Positions 45,441-63,825 are shown, numbered from the stretch's first letter. The stretch is 64,000 nucleotides of DNA from Lineus longissimus (GCF_910592395.1 NC_088322.1:10535431-10599430); one strand, 5' to 3'. Program-made: numbers and translations. The notes: generated by a model from the letters alone, not told the origin.

Positions 45441-46595
45441 CTTAACTGCTCTTCTAGGTCAAGGGTCAAGGTCAAGGCTCTTCAAGGGTGTATTGGTAGG
45501 TTACAGCTGAGGCGACGAGATTGCCATCGATTGCCATCGATTTGCGGCTGGCCGTCTACGAAGTTGATTGTGAACGCAACGAAAAGGAATCATCGCCGTC
45601 ATTGAAACCAAGCCAGCAAAGATCGCTTCATCGCGCTTCACACTGGACCGCGTGGGGGGACAGGATATTCTATTTGCCGGTGGTCCGCCGGCCTCGAAAA
45701 CCAGAGTCAGGCGTGTGCTCCTTCCCACTCGCACGGTCGTTAGTACCGAGCGTTGGCCTGAAGTTCAGGATGGTGGTCCGCAGGGTGATATCAACTTGCG
45801 GGTCACTCGTACACACCGCCTACCATAGACGCTGTGGGTCGGTCTCGTCAATGATCGAGATGACGAAGGGTCTTCTACCTCAAGAGTCGACTTACTTGCA
45901 ACATATCCTCTGAACATTTGAAAACAAGTCTCTGAATTGAACGTTTACAAATTAACTGTTCACCACAAGAACATTTGAATTTACAAATCGGATCTGGAAA
46001 CGAGACACGGATGAAAACAACGTCTTATATATTCCACGTAGTAGGTCACCAGAACGACTACGACGATTAATTACGTGTAGACGTGGTTAGTGTTGACGTT
46101 CCAGCTGGCGTTGGTGAGAAACACCTTCACCACAACCACTGTAGGTAACCTTGCTCCCGAGCAGACTTTAGATATGGGGAATTGCCGGAGCGATCACTCA
46201 TATATACTTCACTAATATGATATTGTACATGAAAGCAGCTTTTTAGTTTCTTAGCAGAATCTTGAAAAAACGATACTTATGTTCGAAACAAATCCAATAT
46301 CATTTTGAAAAGCCTGAGTAAGTATTGATCAAACTTGTTTTCTTCATCAGCGCGTTGTAGATAATTTTATTGTGCCTATTATATTCTTAAATGTTTTATC
46401 GGCTGTGTATCAAGCGATTAGTCCTTCGGACAGGCGACTTGGTTCTGGGTGTTCAAAATATACCAGACATATAAATCCCAAGTCTGGGCATTTCATGATA
46501 CCAGACATGCCCTAGATCATGACATATCGTCGGTCAGGATTGCTTAAACGATACCAGATATAACCCGGGTCCTGAACATTTTAATGGTACCTGAC
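45441..46595. other. 5' flank of copy 4 and minisatellite tail, no gene seen
   Basis: Equivalent to 24872-26067. It contains the roughly 37-bp ATACCAGACAT minisatellite at 46430-46600. Open frames are not conserved among copies. Confidence 0.4.
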
Positions 46596-47710
46596 ATATC
46601 TTATGTCAAGGGCAATGATTGATATGACATATCCCAAAATCACGAAAACGTATGTATACAGAATATACACGGACCCTATCGCAGATTTAATTGTGTCCTG
46701 ATCCCGCCGAGTCCTGGCTCCCCTGCCGTTGGCCATCCATACTACATATTACGCTCATAAAACGTCCTCACAGGAGTAATGCTGCGAGAATTTACACTGC
46801 ACATGAGGGTCCTGGTAAGTAAGTAAGTTCGGAATAAAGATAAGGTGTGATCTAACAGTCGTCAGCACCATGTTTGGGGTCATGGAATAACCCGTTTTCA
46901 CCCCAAGACGGGGTAATTTTTAATTGTGAGTAATCGCGTAGTTCCACCTTTATAGCTCAGATGGCGCCAGCTGGGGTACTGTCAAAATCATTGATGAGGC
47001 AACTCATGAAACTCTACAAGGTGGCCAAGAACGGTTTTCCCTTGCACAATAGAATTCTATTGTGTATCCATTGTGTGAGGGAAAATAATTCTGGGCCACC
47101 CTGTTCAAAGACATCGGAGCGGAAGTGAAAAACGGGGACATTTCTGTTTTCCACTGCAACGGGCCTGTATATTTTATCGTTGCTCTATATTATTACCTGC
47201 AGAAATGACTTTCGGCCAATGAGACAGTAGTGCACCAGATATGTTCTGGATGTGCCCTCCCCTTCATCTGTTCAGAGCTCGCCATGTTGGCAGAGAGTGT
47301 ACGAAGTCTTTGCTGGATGTGCCATGCCCCTTCACTATGCGTACTCTGTCTGATCTAGATGTGTACTCTCCCATCGTAGTGCACCATGTTTCTACAGGGT
47401 GGACCTTGTCTCTACCCTTGGGGAAAAATGTGTCTCATTTTCACATGGTGAATATCTGATCATTTTCATAAAGGGATTGCATGAAATCAGAACACCAGAC
47501 CTGATAGACAGCAGATGCTGGCACAACCAGACCTGATGAGATTGCAAATGCTCAGTGTCACAACCAGACCTTGATCATGAAAATTGGAGAAATTTGTATG
47601 TGTCATATTGACCAACTTATGTCCGTTAGTCACATACTCTCCGAAGACAGTCACAACCCTGGAGGAGACACTAAAAATTGTATTTTGCTTCATCATTCTT
47701 TCATTCATTG
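46596..47710. repeat. Segment A, second copy
   Basis: Closely matches 32836-33950. The palindrome CACAATAGAATTCTATTGTG is at 47045-47064. Confidence 0.8.
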
Positions 47711-47752
47711 TAGAATAGACCCTGCCGGTATAGTCATGAACCGGAAACTTAC

Positions 47753-48094
47753 CGTCGTATTACGGTTATCACAAGTATACTTAAACATCGGACCGAATTC
47801 TTCCGCGTCTTCACCATAGGCATTCTCCTGGTAAAACAACACGCAACTCCTCAAGTTCGTGTCGGCGAAAGATGAACAGAGCTTTTGGTGACCTTCACAC
47901 AGCCTGCCGCAGTCAATACGTGACCTTGACCTCTGATTCGAAGTCACCTTGGGGTCGTATTTAGGGTAGATGAGAGACGTGCGCTGATACGACGCATGCT
48001 TTGCGGCAACTGCCATTAAACTCAACAAGCTGCTGCTGGCGACGACACAGACGGACAAACTTGTCAGGGGAGAAGGCCTGACGACTTTCCCCAT
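47753..48094 (-). CDS. Signal-peptide plus PAN/apple-like first exon, copy 5
   Basis: 114 codons, ATG at 48094, GTAAGT donor. Shares the SLLSLMAV signal-peptide variant and SNQRS with copy 3, showing that the segment A plus first-exon blocks are more related to each other than to the full units. Confidence 0.5.
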
Positions 48095-49255
48095 AACTGC
48101 TCTTCTAGGTCAAGGGTCAAGGTCAAGGCTCTTCGAGGGTGTATTGTTAGGTTACAGCTGATGCGACGAGATTGCCATCGATTGCCATCGATTTGCGGCT
48201 AGCCGTCTTCGAAGTTGATTGTGAACGCAACGAAAAGGAATCATCGCCGACATTGAAATGAAGCCAGCAAAGATCGCTTCATCGCGCTTCACACTGGACC
48301 GCGTGGGGGACAGGATATTCTATTTGCCGGTGGTCCGCCAGAGTCAGGCGTGTGCTCCTTCCCACTCGCACGGTCGTTAGTACCGAGCGTTGGCCTGAAG
48401 TTCAGGATGGTGGTCCGCAGGGTGATATCAACTTGCGGGTCACTCGTACACACCGCCTACCATAGACGCTGTGGGTCGGTCTCGTCAATGATCGAGATAA
48501 CGAAGGGTCTTCTACCTCAAGAGTCGACTTACTTGCAACATATCCTCTGAACATTTGAAAACAAGTCTCTGAATTGAACGTTTACAAATTAACTGTTCCT
48601 TTTTCACCACAAGAAGATTTGAATTTACAAATCGGATCTGGAAACGAGACACGGATGAAAACAACGTCTTATATATTCCACGTAGTAGGTCACCAGAACG
48701 ACTACGACGATTAATTACGTGTAGACGTGGTTAGTGTTGACGTTCCAGCTGGCGTTGGTGAGAAACACCTTCACCACAACCACTGTAGGTAACCTTGCTC
48801 CCGAGCAGACTTTAGATATGGGGAATTGCCGGAGCGATCACTCATATATACTTCACTCATATGATATTGCACATGAAAGCAGCTTTTTAGTTTTTTAGCA
48901 GAATCTTGAAAAAACGATACTTATGTTCGAAACAAATCCAATATCATTTTGAAAAGTCTGAGTAAGTATTGATCAAACTTGTTTTCTTCATCAGGGCGTT
49001 GTAGATAATTTTATTGTGCCTATTATATATTCTTAAATGTTTTATCGGCTGTGTATCAAGCGATTAGTCCTTCGGACAGGCGACTTGGTTCTGGGTGTTC
49101 AAAAGATACCAGACATATAAATCCTAAGTCTGGGCATTTCATGACACCAGACATGTCCTAGGTCATGGGTGTTCCAAAGATACCAGACATATCGTCGGTC
49201 AGGATTGCTTAAACGATACCAGATATAACCCAGGTCCTGAACATTTTAATGGTAC

Positions 49256-50418
49256 CTTATGTCTTATGTCAAGGGCAATGATTGATATGACATATCCCAA
49301 AATCACGAAAATGTATGTATACAGAATATACAGATTTAATTGTGTCCTGAGCCCGCTCCTGGCTCCCCTACCGTTGACCAGCCATACTATACATAGAACG
49401 CACATAAAACGTCCCCACAGGAGTAATGCCGCGAGAATTTGCACTGCATATGAGGGTCCTGGTAAGTAAGTAAGTTCGGAATAAAGATAAGGTGTGATCT
49501 AACGGTCGTCAGCACAATGTTTGGGGTTCGTGGAATAACTCGTCCCCCGTTCCCCCCTAAAAAGGGGGAACATTTCCACCCCAAGACGGGATAATTTTTA
49601 ATTTCAAGTAATCGCGTAGTTCCACCTTTTTAACTCAGATGGCGCCAGCTGGGGTCCTGTCAAAATCATTGATGAGGCAACTCACGAAACTCTACAGGGT
49701 GGCCAAGAAAGGTTTTCCCTTGCACAATAGAATTCTATTGCGTATCCATTGTGTGAGGGAAAATAATTCTGGGCCACCCTGTTCAAAGACATCGGAGCGA
49801 AAGTGAAAAACGGGGACATTTCTGTTTTCCACTGCAACGGGCCTGTATATTTTATCGTTGCTCTATATTATTACCTGCAGAAATGACTTTCGGCCAATGA
49901 GACAGTAGTGCAGCACATCTGTTCTGGATGTGCCCTCCCCTTCATAGCTCGCCATGTTGGCAGAGAGTGTACCAAGTCTTTGCTGGATGTGCATGCCCCT
50001 TCACTATGCATGCCCTGTCTGATCTAGATGTGTACTCTCCCATCGTAGTGCACCATGTTTCTACAGGGTGGACCTTGTCTCTACCCTTAGGAAAAATGTG
50101 TCTCATTTTTACATGGTGAATACCTGATCATTTTCATAAAGGGATTGCATGAAATCAGAACACCAGACCTGAAGAGACAGCAGATACTGCAACAACCATA
50201 CCATAACATGCTGCCACAACCAGACCTGATAGACAGGAGATGCTGGCACAACCAGACCTGATGAGATTGCAAATGCCGCCATAACCAGACCTTGATCATG
50301 AAAATTGGAGAAATTTGTATGTGTCATATTGACCAACTTATGTCTGTTAGTCACACACTCTCCGAAGACAGTCACAACCCTGGAGGAGACACTACAAATT
50401 GTATTTTGCTTCATCATT
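49256..50418. repeat. Segment A, third copy, cut by a LINE
   Basis: Matches the other segment A copies until ..GCTTCATCATT at 50418, where the LINE sequence begins in place of the secreted first exon. In its hairpin, 11-bp arms ACAGGGTGGCC (49694-49704) and 49772-49782 pair perfectly, while the inner palindrome carries one change (ATTGCG). Confidence 0.75.
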
Positions 50419-52052
50419 TATTGATACATGACCGGAGACTGACCCACAGATTACCAGCTCAAAGTCAGCAAGTAGGATCTGATATATTGAACCATTCAAC
50501 CATTCATGCCCTGAAACATGGAGTTGTTAAACCGCTGATAAAGAAAGCAAACCTTGATCATAACCAAATGAAAAACTATAGACCAGTGACAAACTTAACA
50601 TTCATAAGTAAGCTTCTTGAGAAAGTGGTGGTCAGAGGTCTCCAGGACTATTTCACCAATGCTGGTTTGGACGAGGTGATGCAATCGGCATACAAACGCC
50701 ATCACAGCGCAGACACTACTCTATTACGGATTCATGATGACATCACCAAGGAGCTTGACCGCGGTCGTATTTGCTTGATGGCGATCTTAGATCTATCAGC
50801 CGCTTTTGATACGATTGACAAAGGAATCTTGCTACGCACCTTACAACAGCGTTATTGTGTAACCGGTACTGCCCTGAATTGGTTCGACAGCTATCTTACA
50901 GGCAGGACCCAATCGGTGCATATTGGCAGCTCCGAATCAGACAAGGTGCCGGTTGAGTATGGTGTTCCACAGGGATCGGTTCTAGGACCCATACTCTTCA
51001 ACGCCTATACACATCTTCAACTCAGGATATCATGAACGCGTGTGGAACATTATATCACAAATATGCTGACGACAAGGATGTGTACAAGTTCTGTGACCCC
51101 AACCCAGCAGCCATTTCTGTAGCCATGGATTCACTTGTCGATGGTGTCAATCAGCTCCGGTCTTCGCTGTCTCTAAACCAACTGATGTTTAATGACCCTA
51201 AAACGGAATTTATTTGCTTTGCAGCCAGCAAACAGCAGATCAAGCTCTGTGAATCTCTTGTGCTGAAAGTTGGCGATGCAATGATTAAGCCAAGATGTCA
51301 TGTTCGAGGTCTGGGTGTGGAGCTCGACTCCCAACTGACCATGCAACGTCAAGTTAGTAGCATCTTGTCAAGTTGCAGTTTCCACCTTAGACAGCTTGGT
51401 AAGATTCGGAGTGTCATTGACACTGACACCTGCAAGACTGCAGTCCACTCCCTCGTGACATCGCGTTAAGATTACTACAACTCACTTCTGGCTGGTGCTT
51501 CTGCTGCACAAATTGCACGTCTCCAGAGACTTCAAAATCGTTCTGCTAGACTGATAACACTCAGTAGCTCTCGTGAACATATTACTCCAGTCCTGTTTAA
51601 ACCACATTGGCTGCCCGTAAAGCTACGGATTGATTTTAAGCTACTCGTCCTTGTCTTCAAGTGTTTGCACAACATGTCACCATTTTATCTAACACTTGAA
51701 CTTTATAATTATACTCCAACCAGATCACTACGGTCTTCAGACTCCCTGAAGCTGGCAGTACCACGCACTAGACGTACCATTGAAGATCGTTCCTTCTCAG
51801 TTGCAGCCCCAAGGCTCTGGAACGATCGATCTCCCTCTGGCAATAAAATCTGCCAGCTCGCTGCCAGCTTTCAGGAAGAGTCTGAAGACCCACCTTTTCA
51901 AATCATTTTATAATATGTATTAATACCTTTTACGTAATGTTTTTAAGTAATGTATCTAGGCCTATTTATTTTTATCTCTGTGAGGCGCCGCGATATATAC
52001 ATGAGCGGCGCCATACAGATATCGTTTTATTATTATTATTATTATTATAACA
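50419..52052 (+). mobile_element. 5'-truncated non-LTR retrotransposon, jockey/CR1/L2-like
   Basis: Reverse-transcriptase motifs run in order: VVKPLIKKANLDHNQMKNYR, then LMAILDLSAAFDTID, GVPQGSVLGPILF, and HKYADDKDVY with the catalytic YADD, then the typical C-terminal region (HITPVLFKPHWLPVKLRIDF). One frameshift occurs near 51,008 and a premature TAA at 51467-51469, so it is inactive. The 3' end reads GGCGCC.. followed by a TTA microsatellite (52026-52049), typical of CR1/L2-type LINEs. It truncates the third segment A. Confidence 0.88.
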
Positions 52053-55000
52053 CTCAATATAAGAACATGGTCGATCGAATTCTCCGTCTCATCCTAGAAT
52101 CATGCAATGTAGATCTGACACAACAGCTCGACCCTGCTACAGAGAAGACATTGAATCTTGTGTGATATGACTACAAGAGAAGATAGGACTTTGCCCAGGA
52201 TCACACTCTTGATAACAACGACCAGTGACCTGCCAAAGATCACACAGCAGATGACCAAACGATTCCTTCTTTGTAGATTTGACAACTCTGGAAAGCACAT
52301 CAGCTTTGACACTCGTACTCTCCCGGGGTACATTCTTAATCCCCAACAAAAAGTCCCAGGGAGCGAAACGACTTCGCTTTGGAGCCAAATGACGGGGGGG
52401 GGGGGCGAAAAAATTCAGGGAGCGAAAAAAACCGCAATTCCTTTCTGATGGGACTCACTTCTAGAAGGTAAACCTTGACAAATAACGAAACAAAACAACT
52501 CTTAAGTCATGTGAGATAAAAATTTTATTTACAAATCCAACAAAAAAGTGGAGTTATATAGTGAAAATAATAAAGGCAGAAATTTGGCCAACAGCCCACA
52601 ATAAATACAACCTGGTTCCCATGAACTCTAACTGTAGCACTGATGCTTACATTGGCATTTGCATACAATCCTTGGGAACGAGGCTGTCCTCGATATTATA
52701 ATACTAGTCAAAAGCTAACTTTTTAGAACATGCCCAAATGTTTATACAACTATTTATTATACCACCACCAGGGGGCACCAGGCACAAACTCAAGCAACAG
52801 AGGGCTAAGAATATGCTATTTTTGTAATGATAACTGTTGAAAAAGAGATGAGAAAATTTCAGTTATTTCAAAGTGGATGCAAGATGGCTACTGAAACTTC
52901 ATCGGCTGATGCCACCATATTGCACAAGCATTCAAAATGCAACAATTCTGCATGACTTAGTTCTTTAAGTGTGTTAAAGTTTCCAGGTGCCTTTATCAGA
53001 AGGGCTCATACTCGGTCTAGATAGCCTGACATTCACTCAATGAGCACCACAGGTAGAGACTCTCATAGTGGATCAGGATAGTGCATCACGGCAGTATGTT
53101 TTAGTAGGCTGTATCCAGTTTTTAAAGGCTTATAGAACAGCTTGTATCCATGTTGCACAACTCCCTAAGTTTGGTTGATGCTTAAGAGCGCAAGGGCAGT
53201 GGGCCGCCCTCACTAAATCAATACTTTTACCACCAGTATTTGAAACTGGCCCGTACATATCGTATGTACTTTTATACAATATTTTACTTTCGTTTCTGAA
53301 ATAATCAAACATGATTCACAAAACTCATTACCCTCAAAGTGATCATATTCAGTGAACTATCAGGCTGAACAATAGAACCTGATGCTTTTTAGGTCCAGGA
53401 ACATACGCTGTTGCTTGAGACTGCAGTGCCCCCTGGTGGATTTGTCCAGAACAAGAGATATCAGAGCACAGGGGAATAAACTGATCCTAATCGGCATGCA
53501 GAGGGAGACAACCATTGATATTGAAATAGGTCGAACACTTGGATCTTAAACGGGTGCCACCATTTTTGGCTCAGAAATCTAATATAGCCTCACGGGATAG
53601 CGTTGTGCAAGTACAATACACAATAGTGCTACACAAAGGAGAGCATGTTTCACCGTTGCTAGGACCTGGACTACCGTACAGTATCTACACGCCTGGACAC
53701 ACTGGTCAACGGGCCTTGCGATAGCAACACACCCAACAACAAGCAAGAAAGACGTCCATTTCAGCAGAAATCGTCACGAAAACAAAACCAACCAAGCGGA
53801 AGTCGCTGGGCAACGTGGTTGCTCTAGCACGCAGAAGAGCAGCCTTAAGAGAGGTCACCAACCAACTGAAGAATGAACGGATAATCTAAATTCATGTCAG
53901 ATTACAATTCAGGTCAATTCACTGGCACAACCACATTGACCTTCGTCTTTTTGTTCTAATATTCTTCAAATAGCTGGCAGCTACTGCCACACGATATGCC
54001 ATTCTGGAATATTCACAAAGTTCAGAAGAACTTTCTTTCCAAAGGGATCAAGGGCCTTCAATCTGGCTGAGAAAACTATCTTATTGGTGACGCACCAGTT
54101 GGTCAGTGACTCAATTCATCCACGAACCTTCAATCTGACTGAAAAAGGTATCTTATTGGTGACGCACCAGTTGGTCAGTGACTCAATTCATCACTCAACC
54201 TTCAATATGACTGAGACAGTAACACCCCAAGTCAAGTTGGTCAGTGACTCAATTAGGAACCAAAAGTGGGTCAGGGGAGAGCCACACCAGAGGAAGGGGA
54301 TTAGTTAGATTGATTGTCCAGTAGGGGGCACAACCATAACAGTATATTCACACTAAATGAGTTCGCCCGCTTGTGTGTTATGATAACAACCTTCCAATTT
54401 AACATTTTTAACCTATTTACTTTCAATGAAAAACAAATTCTATCATTTAATACAAAAGTCACAGTAATTAGCAACTTCGATTGACGCTGACATTGAAAAT
54501 TATTGTTTTGAAATGTCAAAGAAATTCCGCTGTCTGAAGTATTTAACAGTTCTTCGTTTGGTTCATGAAGCCATTAGTAATTTTTTTATCCGGGCTTCTC
54601 CAAATTTATTATGAATGAGCTTCCAATGGAGCCACACGTTGTTCTGATAGAGATACCGCCCTGCATTGAAAATTAACAATCTCCCCGCACAACAGTTTAT
54701 TAATCTATGACTTTATTCATTTATTGGGAAAGCTTTGGATGAGCTCTTTCTGACGTGTCATGAAACTTATAGTACACAGTCTACTCAAATCTGCCCCCCC
54801 CCCCCCTTAAAATGTCACTTTGAGATGAGCATATTTGACCAGAAAATGTGCGAGAAACCCACTGACACAACGATTCATTGGAAAGCTCTAGGTGAGCAAT
54901 CTCTGATAGAATCATCGTTTTTTGTGTTTACTTGATATTTTTCTGAAACCTTCCAAAGATCCTGTATCATCACCTTCCAGTATTACTTAAGGTTCCGTAT

Positions 55001-58000
55001 TAGACTAGCATATTTTGTATCACTTCCTACAGTGGATGAGGAACCACATCAAGTTCGACCTTGCACGGCCAAATCGCCATAACGTGCAAAAATAAATAAA
55101 ACTTACATCAATATGAAGAAATATGACCAACTACTTAAGAGTAGAGTTGAACCTTGCTCTGCCAAAACCACGTGCATGTGCATTTACCTGTACAATATGT
55201 ACACACGATTATTACAATCTTAATGCAATGGACTCCCAGGTCCGTTTTTCATACTTGATTGGACCTTCTAATAGGTGTATCAAAATGAATTTGACATTTT
55301 TCATTTCTAACAACTCCGAAGTTAACCAATATCCGATGTGCTCTTTATGAGCTAATTCATCGGCATCAACCATTGATACCACACAGGGCAAAAAACAACC
55401 ACAAAAATATTTCAGAAATTCCAATATTTCTCCAAATTGATTTCTTTCACATGTCACCAAGTAGTTTCCTCGACATTTTTACAGCTCAATTAGCCTTTTT
55501 GTTTCCAAAAGTTTCAAACTCGATAGATTTCATAAGTTTGACACTTTACAAGTGCTAATAGTGTACTCTGCTCTATCACCTTCTATGGAGTTCTTGCCAC
55601 TTTAACTTGGAGATATCAGATGTCAAAAGTGCAAAACACGTTTTGAAACACCCAGTATATGTCAACTCTATATCCTTTTTCTTTACACCCCTAATTGGAC
55701 TTGAAGTGTCCATGCAGGTTTATGAGGGTGTAAAGCTAAAACACACACAGGATTTTGGCAGACTTTGGTGAACCACAAATATCACATCTGGTCAAAATAT
55801 CTGTACATAGATCCATTGCATTTTAAAATTTGAAATTTACCATCAATAATTTAGAATGTTCATCATCAGACTACAGTGAAAACTCATAAGTGACTAGAAA
55901 TAAACGCGACTGCCAGAATATAGACAAAATGCAACCTCGTCACAGGAGCCTATAGCCACTGGGGACAAGATTGTTACAAAAAACGGCATTTAGTGCAAGT
56001 TTAGTTTTAACATTATAACTACGTTGCTTTCATAAAAAAGTGACGCTATATGTACAAATGAGGGAAATGTATTAACGAACATTATTAATTAGATGCACAG
56101 AGAATGCAAAGCCGGCCTGCACACATGTATTTATACAAGAAATGCATTGGGCAATTTTGGTAATTAATTGCAACACCAAACAGATAACACCACATCACCC
56201 CTTTTATAAGAATGGATTCTTCTGTAGATATACATTGGTTTGTACATATTGAAACTGATTATACCAAAAGTGAAATGACAAAGGGGTGACAGGAGGATAT
56301 AATAGAACACATGACCTGCCATCAATGAATCATGAATTTGAGAAAACGCTGAAAATTGTTGATGACAGAGCAACCTGGCTCCTAGGTAACATGAGCATGG
56401 GACTCCTAGGAACAAGATTTAGACAGTGACTAGAGAAATGCGATTTTTATTAAAAATGGTAAACCACCACATATGAATATCAGTATGATGAACTATATAT
56501 TTCTTATATATATATCTTATTTATATAATATATTTATTATATTTATACCATTTAATGAACTGGGTAAAACAACGAAATTACCATGGAAATTTGTGTACTC
56601 AGTTTTCGTAAGAAAATAGTTGATTTTGTTTTTTTTTGAGAAATGACGAAGATCCCAGCAAGTTTCACCCTGATTGAACCTGAAATCTACACAGATCTTT
56701 ACAGATACTGTACATAGTTCTGGCTTCAATCAACATGAAACACGCTTTTTAGGCACTCTATGAAAGCATAGCATATGAGTTCCACCAATAATGATCATTA
56801 CGACCATCAATAACATCATTTATATAAGTTTTGTACTGAAAGGCTTTCATATACACATATACATGCACACTCAATTCATTTAAGACATAGTTAGGGCCTA
56901 AATGGCGCAAGATTTCAACATACTGCACCATCTAATGTCAACCGATTTTCAAACCCTGACGCACACAATGCATATCGTGACGTCATCACATCCATTTTTC
57001 CATCTGATCACAAGATCAGGAAGCGTGTTTCAAATTCAACACTGCGCCAAAAAAATCGAAGCAAGAAAAAAATTGCATTGTTTCATTGTAGTAAAGCATG
57101 AAAATTAGAGTTGAAAATCAAAGAAAAGCATAAAGCTCACATTCTTTTCATCATTTTGGTTGATTTGCCCTATCCAGTCTTCATTGAGATGATAACGTCA
57201 AAGTAAAGTCTATATTTTTCAAACCGTTTGGCGAGAAACAGGATAATCCCCTCAAGTGCCTTTGTGTATAAAGGGCCACCTTCCTAACCAAGTAACTTCC
57301 CATCAAGTCCAAGTAAGATTAAACGGACTGCTGATACTGTCAACTGAGTATTCCAGAAATTTCAATTTTCTAGTTTTTTAAATGATTAACTATTTTTTGG
57401 CCTAGACCCTAAAGGCCCACTTTACTCACATTCTGTCAGAACTATGCCGGACCCTATTGGCATCAACAGGTTTTATTTAGACACCAAGTGGAAGTCCATC
57501 ATTTCCATGCATTTGCAAAGCTTGCCTGAATACAGTGGTACTTTAATGACCATGCCTACACCTGGTACACAATACCAACATGACCGAGGCCGAGGGGGTT
57601 TTGATTATCACCATGGAGAGTATATACAGTTGCCGTGGAAACAGTTGTCAAGGGTAACGAGGATAAACCAGGCTCTGTTACAAACATGAAAAATTCAGCA
57701 AGATCTACTGCTACCTGATAAAGGATTTGAGAACCAGGCTCTGATACGAGCACGAAAGATTCGATAAGAACTACTGTTATTTGATAAGGGTTTTACAACT
57801 TTTATAGCACAGGGGTTTGTTTCCAATTTGGAATAAGACAAATATTCGATATAATTTGCATGCAAACAAGGTTCTCTGAATCATGGGTAAAAACAACCCA
57901 CCGAAATTTAGCATACGCCGCCGATTACAGCTATCAGTAGCACTTGAACACATTATGTATGGCGGACCACTCCGATATAAATATTCTAACCATGACCTTT

Positions 58001-59994
58001 GACCTTGACCAAAACACAGGTCTGTACGAAGTACACTGAAATTGCAACAACCAGAGTCTGTACAGAAAATTAACAAAATCATTTTTTGATATAGACAACC
58101 TTCAAGAGAGGTGAAGGTCAAATTCGAAATGACCTTGACATTCGAAGTGACCTTGACACTCAAGGTCACGGACACATGAGATTGCAACTCCTCGTGATGC
58201 AGTCGACTCCAAACTTTCGTATTGTTCTCAACTCATGGCAGTTACTCCAATCATAATAGATGGCGACACTCAACACTGAAAAATTAAATCGTGAAACGAA
58301 ATGAAACCAAACCGAAAACTTCACCACAAGATTCTTGACTGAAGCTATTTGCATTTGTCCTTCGTAAACCTACGAGTCATTGCACATAGTGGCTATCTTT
58401 CCCTTTTTCTCCTTCATAAGCACAAACTGCAGGTTTCTTGCCCCATTTTCCCCTCATAAACCTCTTAAGTATTGCACATGGTGGCTATCTTTGTCAAGAA
58501 TCTGTTCACTCCTGCTCTTCTTTAATCACCAATTACCAGGTAAGAAATTAGCATATTGCACTTTTAGTTAGTTGACAACTCGCAAGCAAGAAAGGTGGAG
58601 TTGCAGGCTTTGTTATAAATTTGCCACAGGTGAGCTGGGTGACTGGGAAAATACATTTTTCTTCGAAGAACCAAAAAAGAAGTTTCATAATCTGCCGGAT
58701 AAGAATGGTGGACAATTTCATTTTTTTTTGAAATTTTAGCAAAATCGCAAAAATAAAGAGGAGTTAGAATTTGACGGTTCAGAGCATGCGTGCTGGAGGT
58801 CAAGCCAAGAAGGTAATGATACATAGGAGTAACACGGCCATTCAGTTAGAATTCAAACCTGGGGACTAGATACTCATAAAGACCTTTGTAATTTCTTCAC
58901 AGACTGACTACTTGGCAAAATTCCCCATGGTAGGCCTCACTGTTAGTTTAGGTGTTTCTCAACATGAGTGTTAGCATGTGCATACAAAATTCCCCATGGT
59001 AGGCCTTACTGTTAGTTTAGGTGTTTCTCAACATGAGTGTTAGCATGTGCATACAACTGGAGACAAATGATTACAGAGGAACATCTCTTAGCAGGAAACC
59101 CTCTCTATCGAGGACACTGGTAGTGGTCTGGAAAGTGGCCTTTCTGCTGAAATCAACCTCTGTGATCAGGACATCTCTATTAAGGATGGCAGGCCTCCCT
59201 GTTTAAGCCCTCATCCCAAAATATCATGTAGGAGAGCTGTTTTTCACTTACTGGAACATTCTGCAGGTTTGTGCAGTACTTGGTAGTATGAAGAGAGTTT
59301 AAGTCCTCCAAATCAAACAAAATTTGTCAGTCTGAATGATTTTCTCAATAGCGAGGTGCTACCGTACTCTCACGACAGCCACTAACAAGGTCACTCCACA
59401 GGTAATCTTGTTTTCAGAGAACCAACTTGTGCTATAAAACTCTCATGTTGAGTGGCGCCCTCATGCTGTAACAAGCCATGCTAATAATATGAGAAATCAA
59501 ATCTACCTGTCGTCAGAGTCCCCAAAGAACCGTAACACAATGCATAGCTTAAAACTCTTATCGACAATGAATCAACACTCCCAAGATAATATATGAAAAT
59601 GGGTAAAAAAGGTTAAGTTGTGGTCGGCGGTGGCAGGGTTAAGGTGGATTCCGTACAGTCACGCCCTCTTTTCCTCCAATCAACGGCCATGCGTCTTATC
59701 CAAGAGGCCAATCACTTGCCATTTTGTGTGTCAAAATGAATTGACCAATCGGTGTCCTTCTAACAAATTGAGCAAATCATCACCGTGTCTTGAAACTGAA
59801 TGTCTAGTGATGGGACAATTATTCGCACATTCACTTGCTTGCTTGCGTCGGCACCTCCCTACTCCAACTCCTAATGTCCAAAATGGCCTCCTAGCACATC
59901 AACTCGCGCCTCCTTCACAAGTTGAATATTGAGCCAACGAAATAGAACAAAACAGTGTATTCAAATTTTTAAAACCGGCCATATTCACGATTCG
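52053..59994. other. Long non-coding stretch 3' of the calcium-channel gene
   Basis: No convincing exon on either strand. A - strand AATAAA at 52524-52529 and others at 52751, 54691, 54716 and 57472 could end a very long 3' UTR of the - strand gene that stops at 59995, or the region may be intergenic. It also holds simple repeats: about 72 bp twice (54060-54260), a 69-bp direct duplication (58920-59057), a roughly 63-bp duplication near 57660-57790, C- and G-runs (52392, 54795), AT-rich sequence (56500-56545), and a relic of the inverted-repeat element (59085-59205). Confidence 0.4.
58920..59057. repeat. 69-bp direct duplication
   Basis: ATTCCCCATGGTAGGCC starts at 58920 and again at 58989, followed by the same GTTAGTTTAGGTGTTTCTCA and ..CATGTGCATACA. 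One substitution (CCTCACT against CCTTACT) indicates a recent duplication. Confidence 0.9.
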
Positions 59995-63825
<3,831 letters not shown>

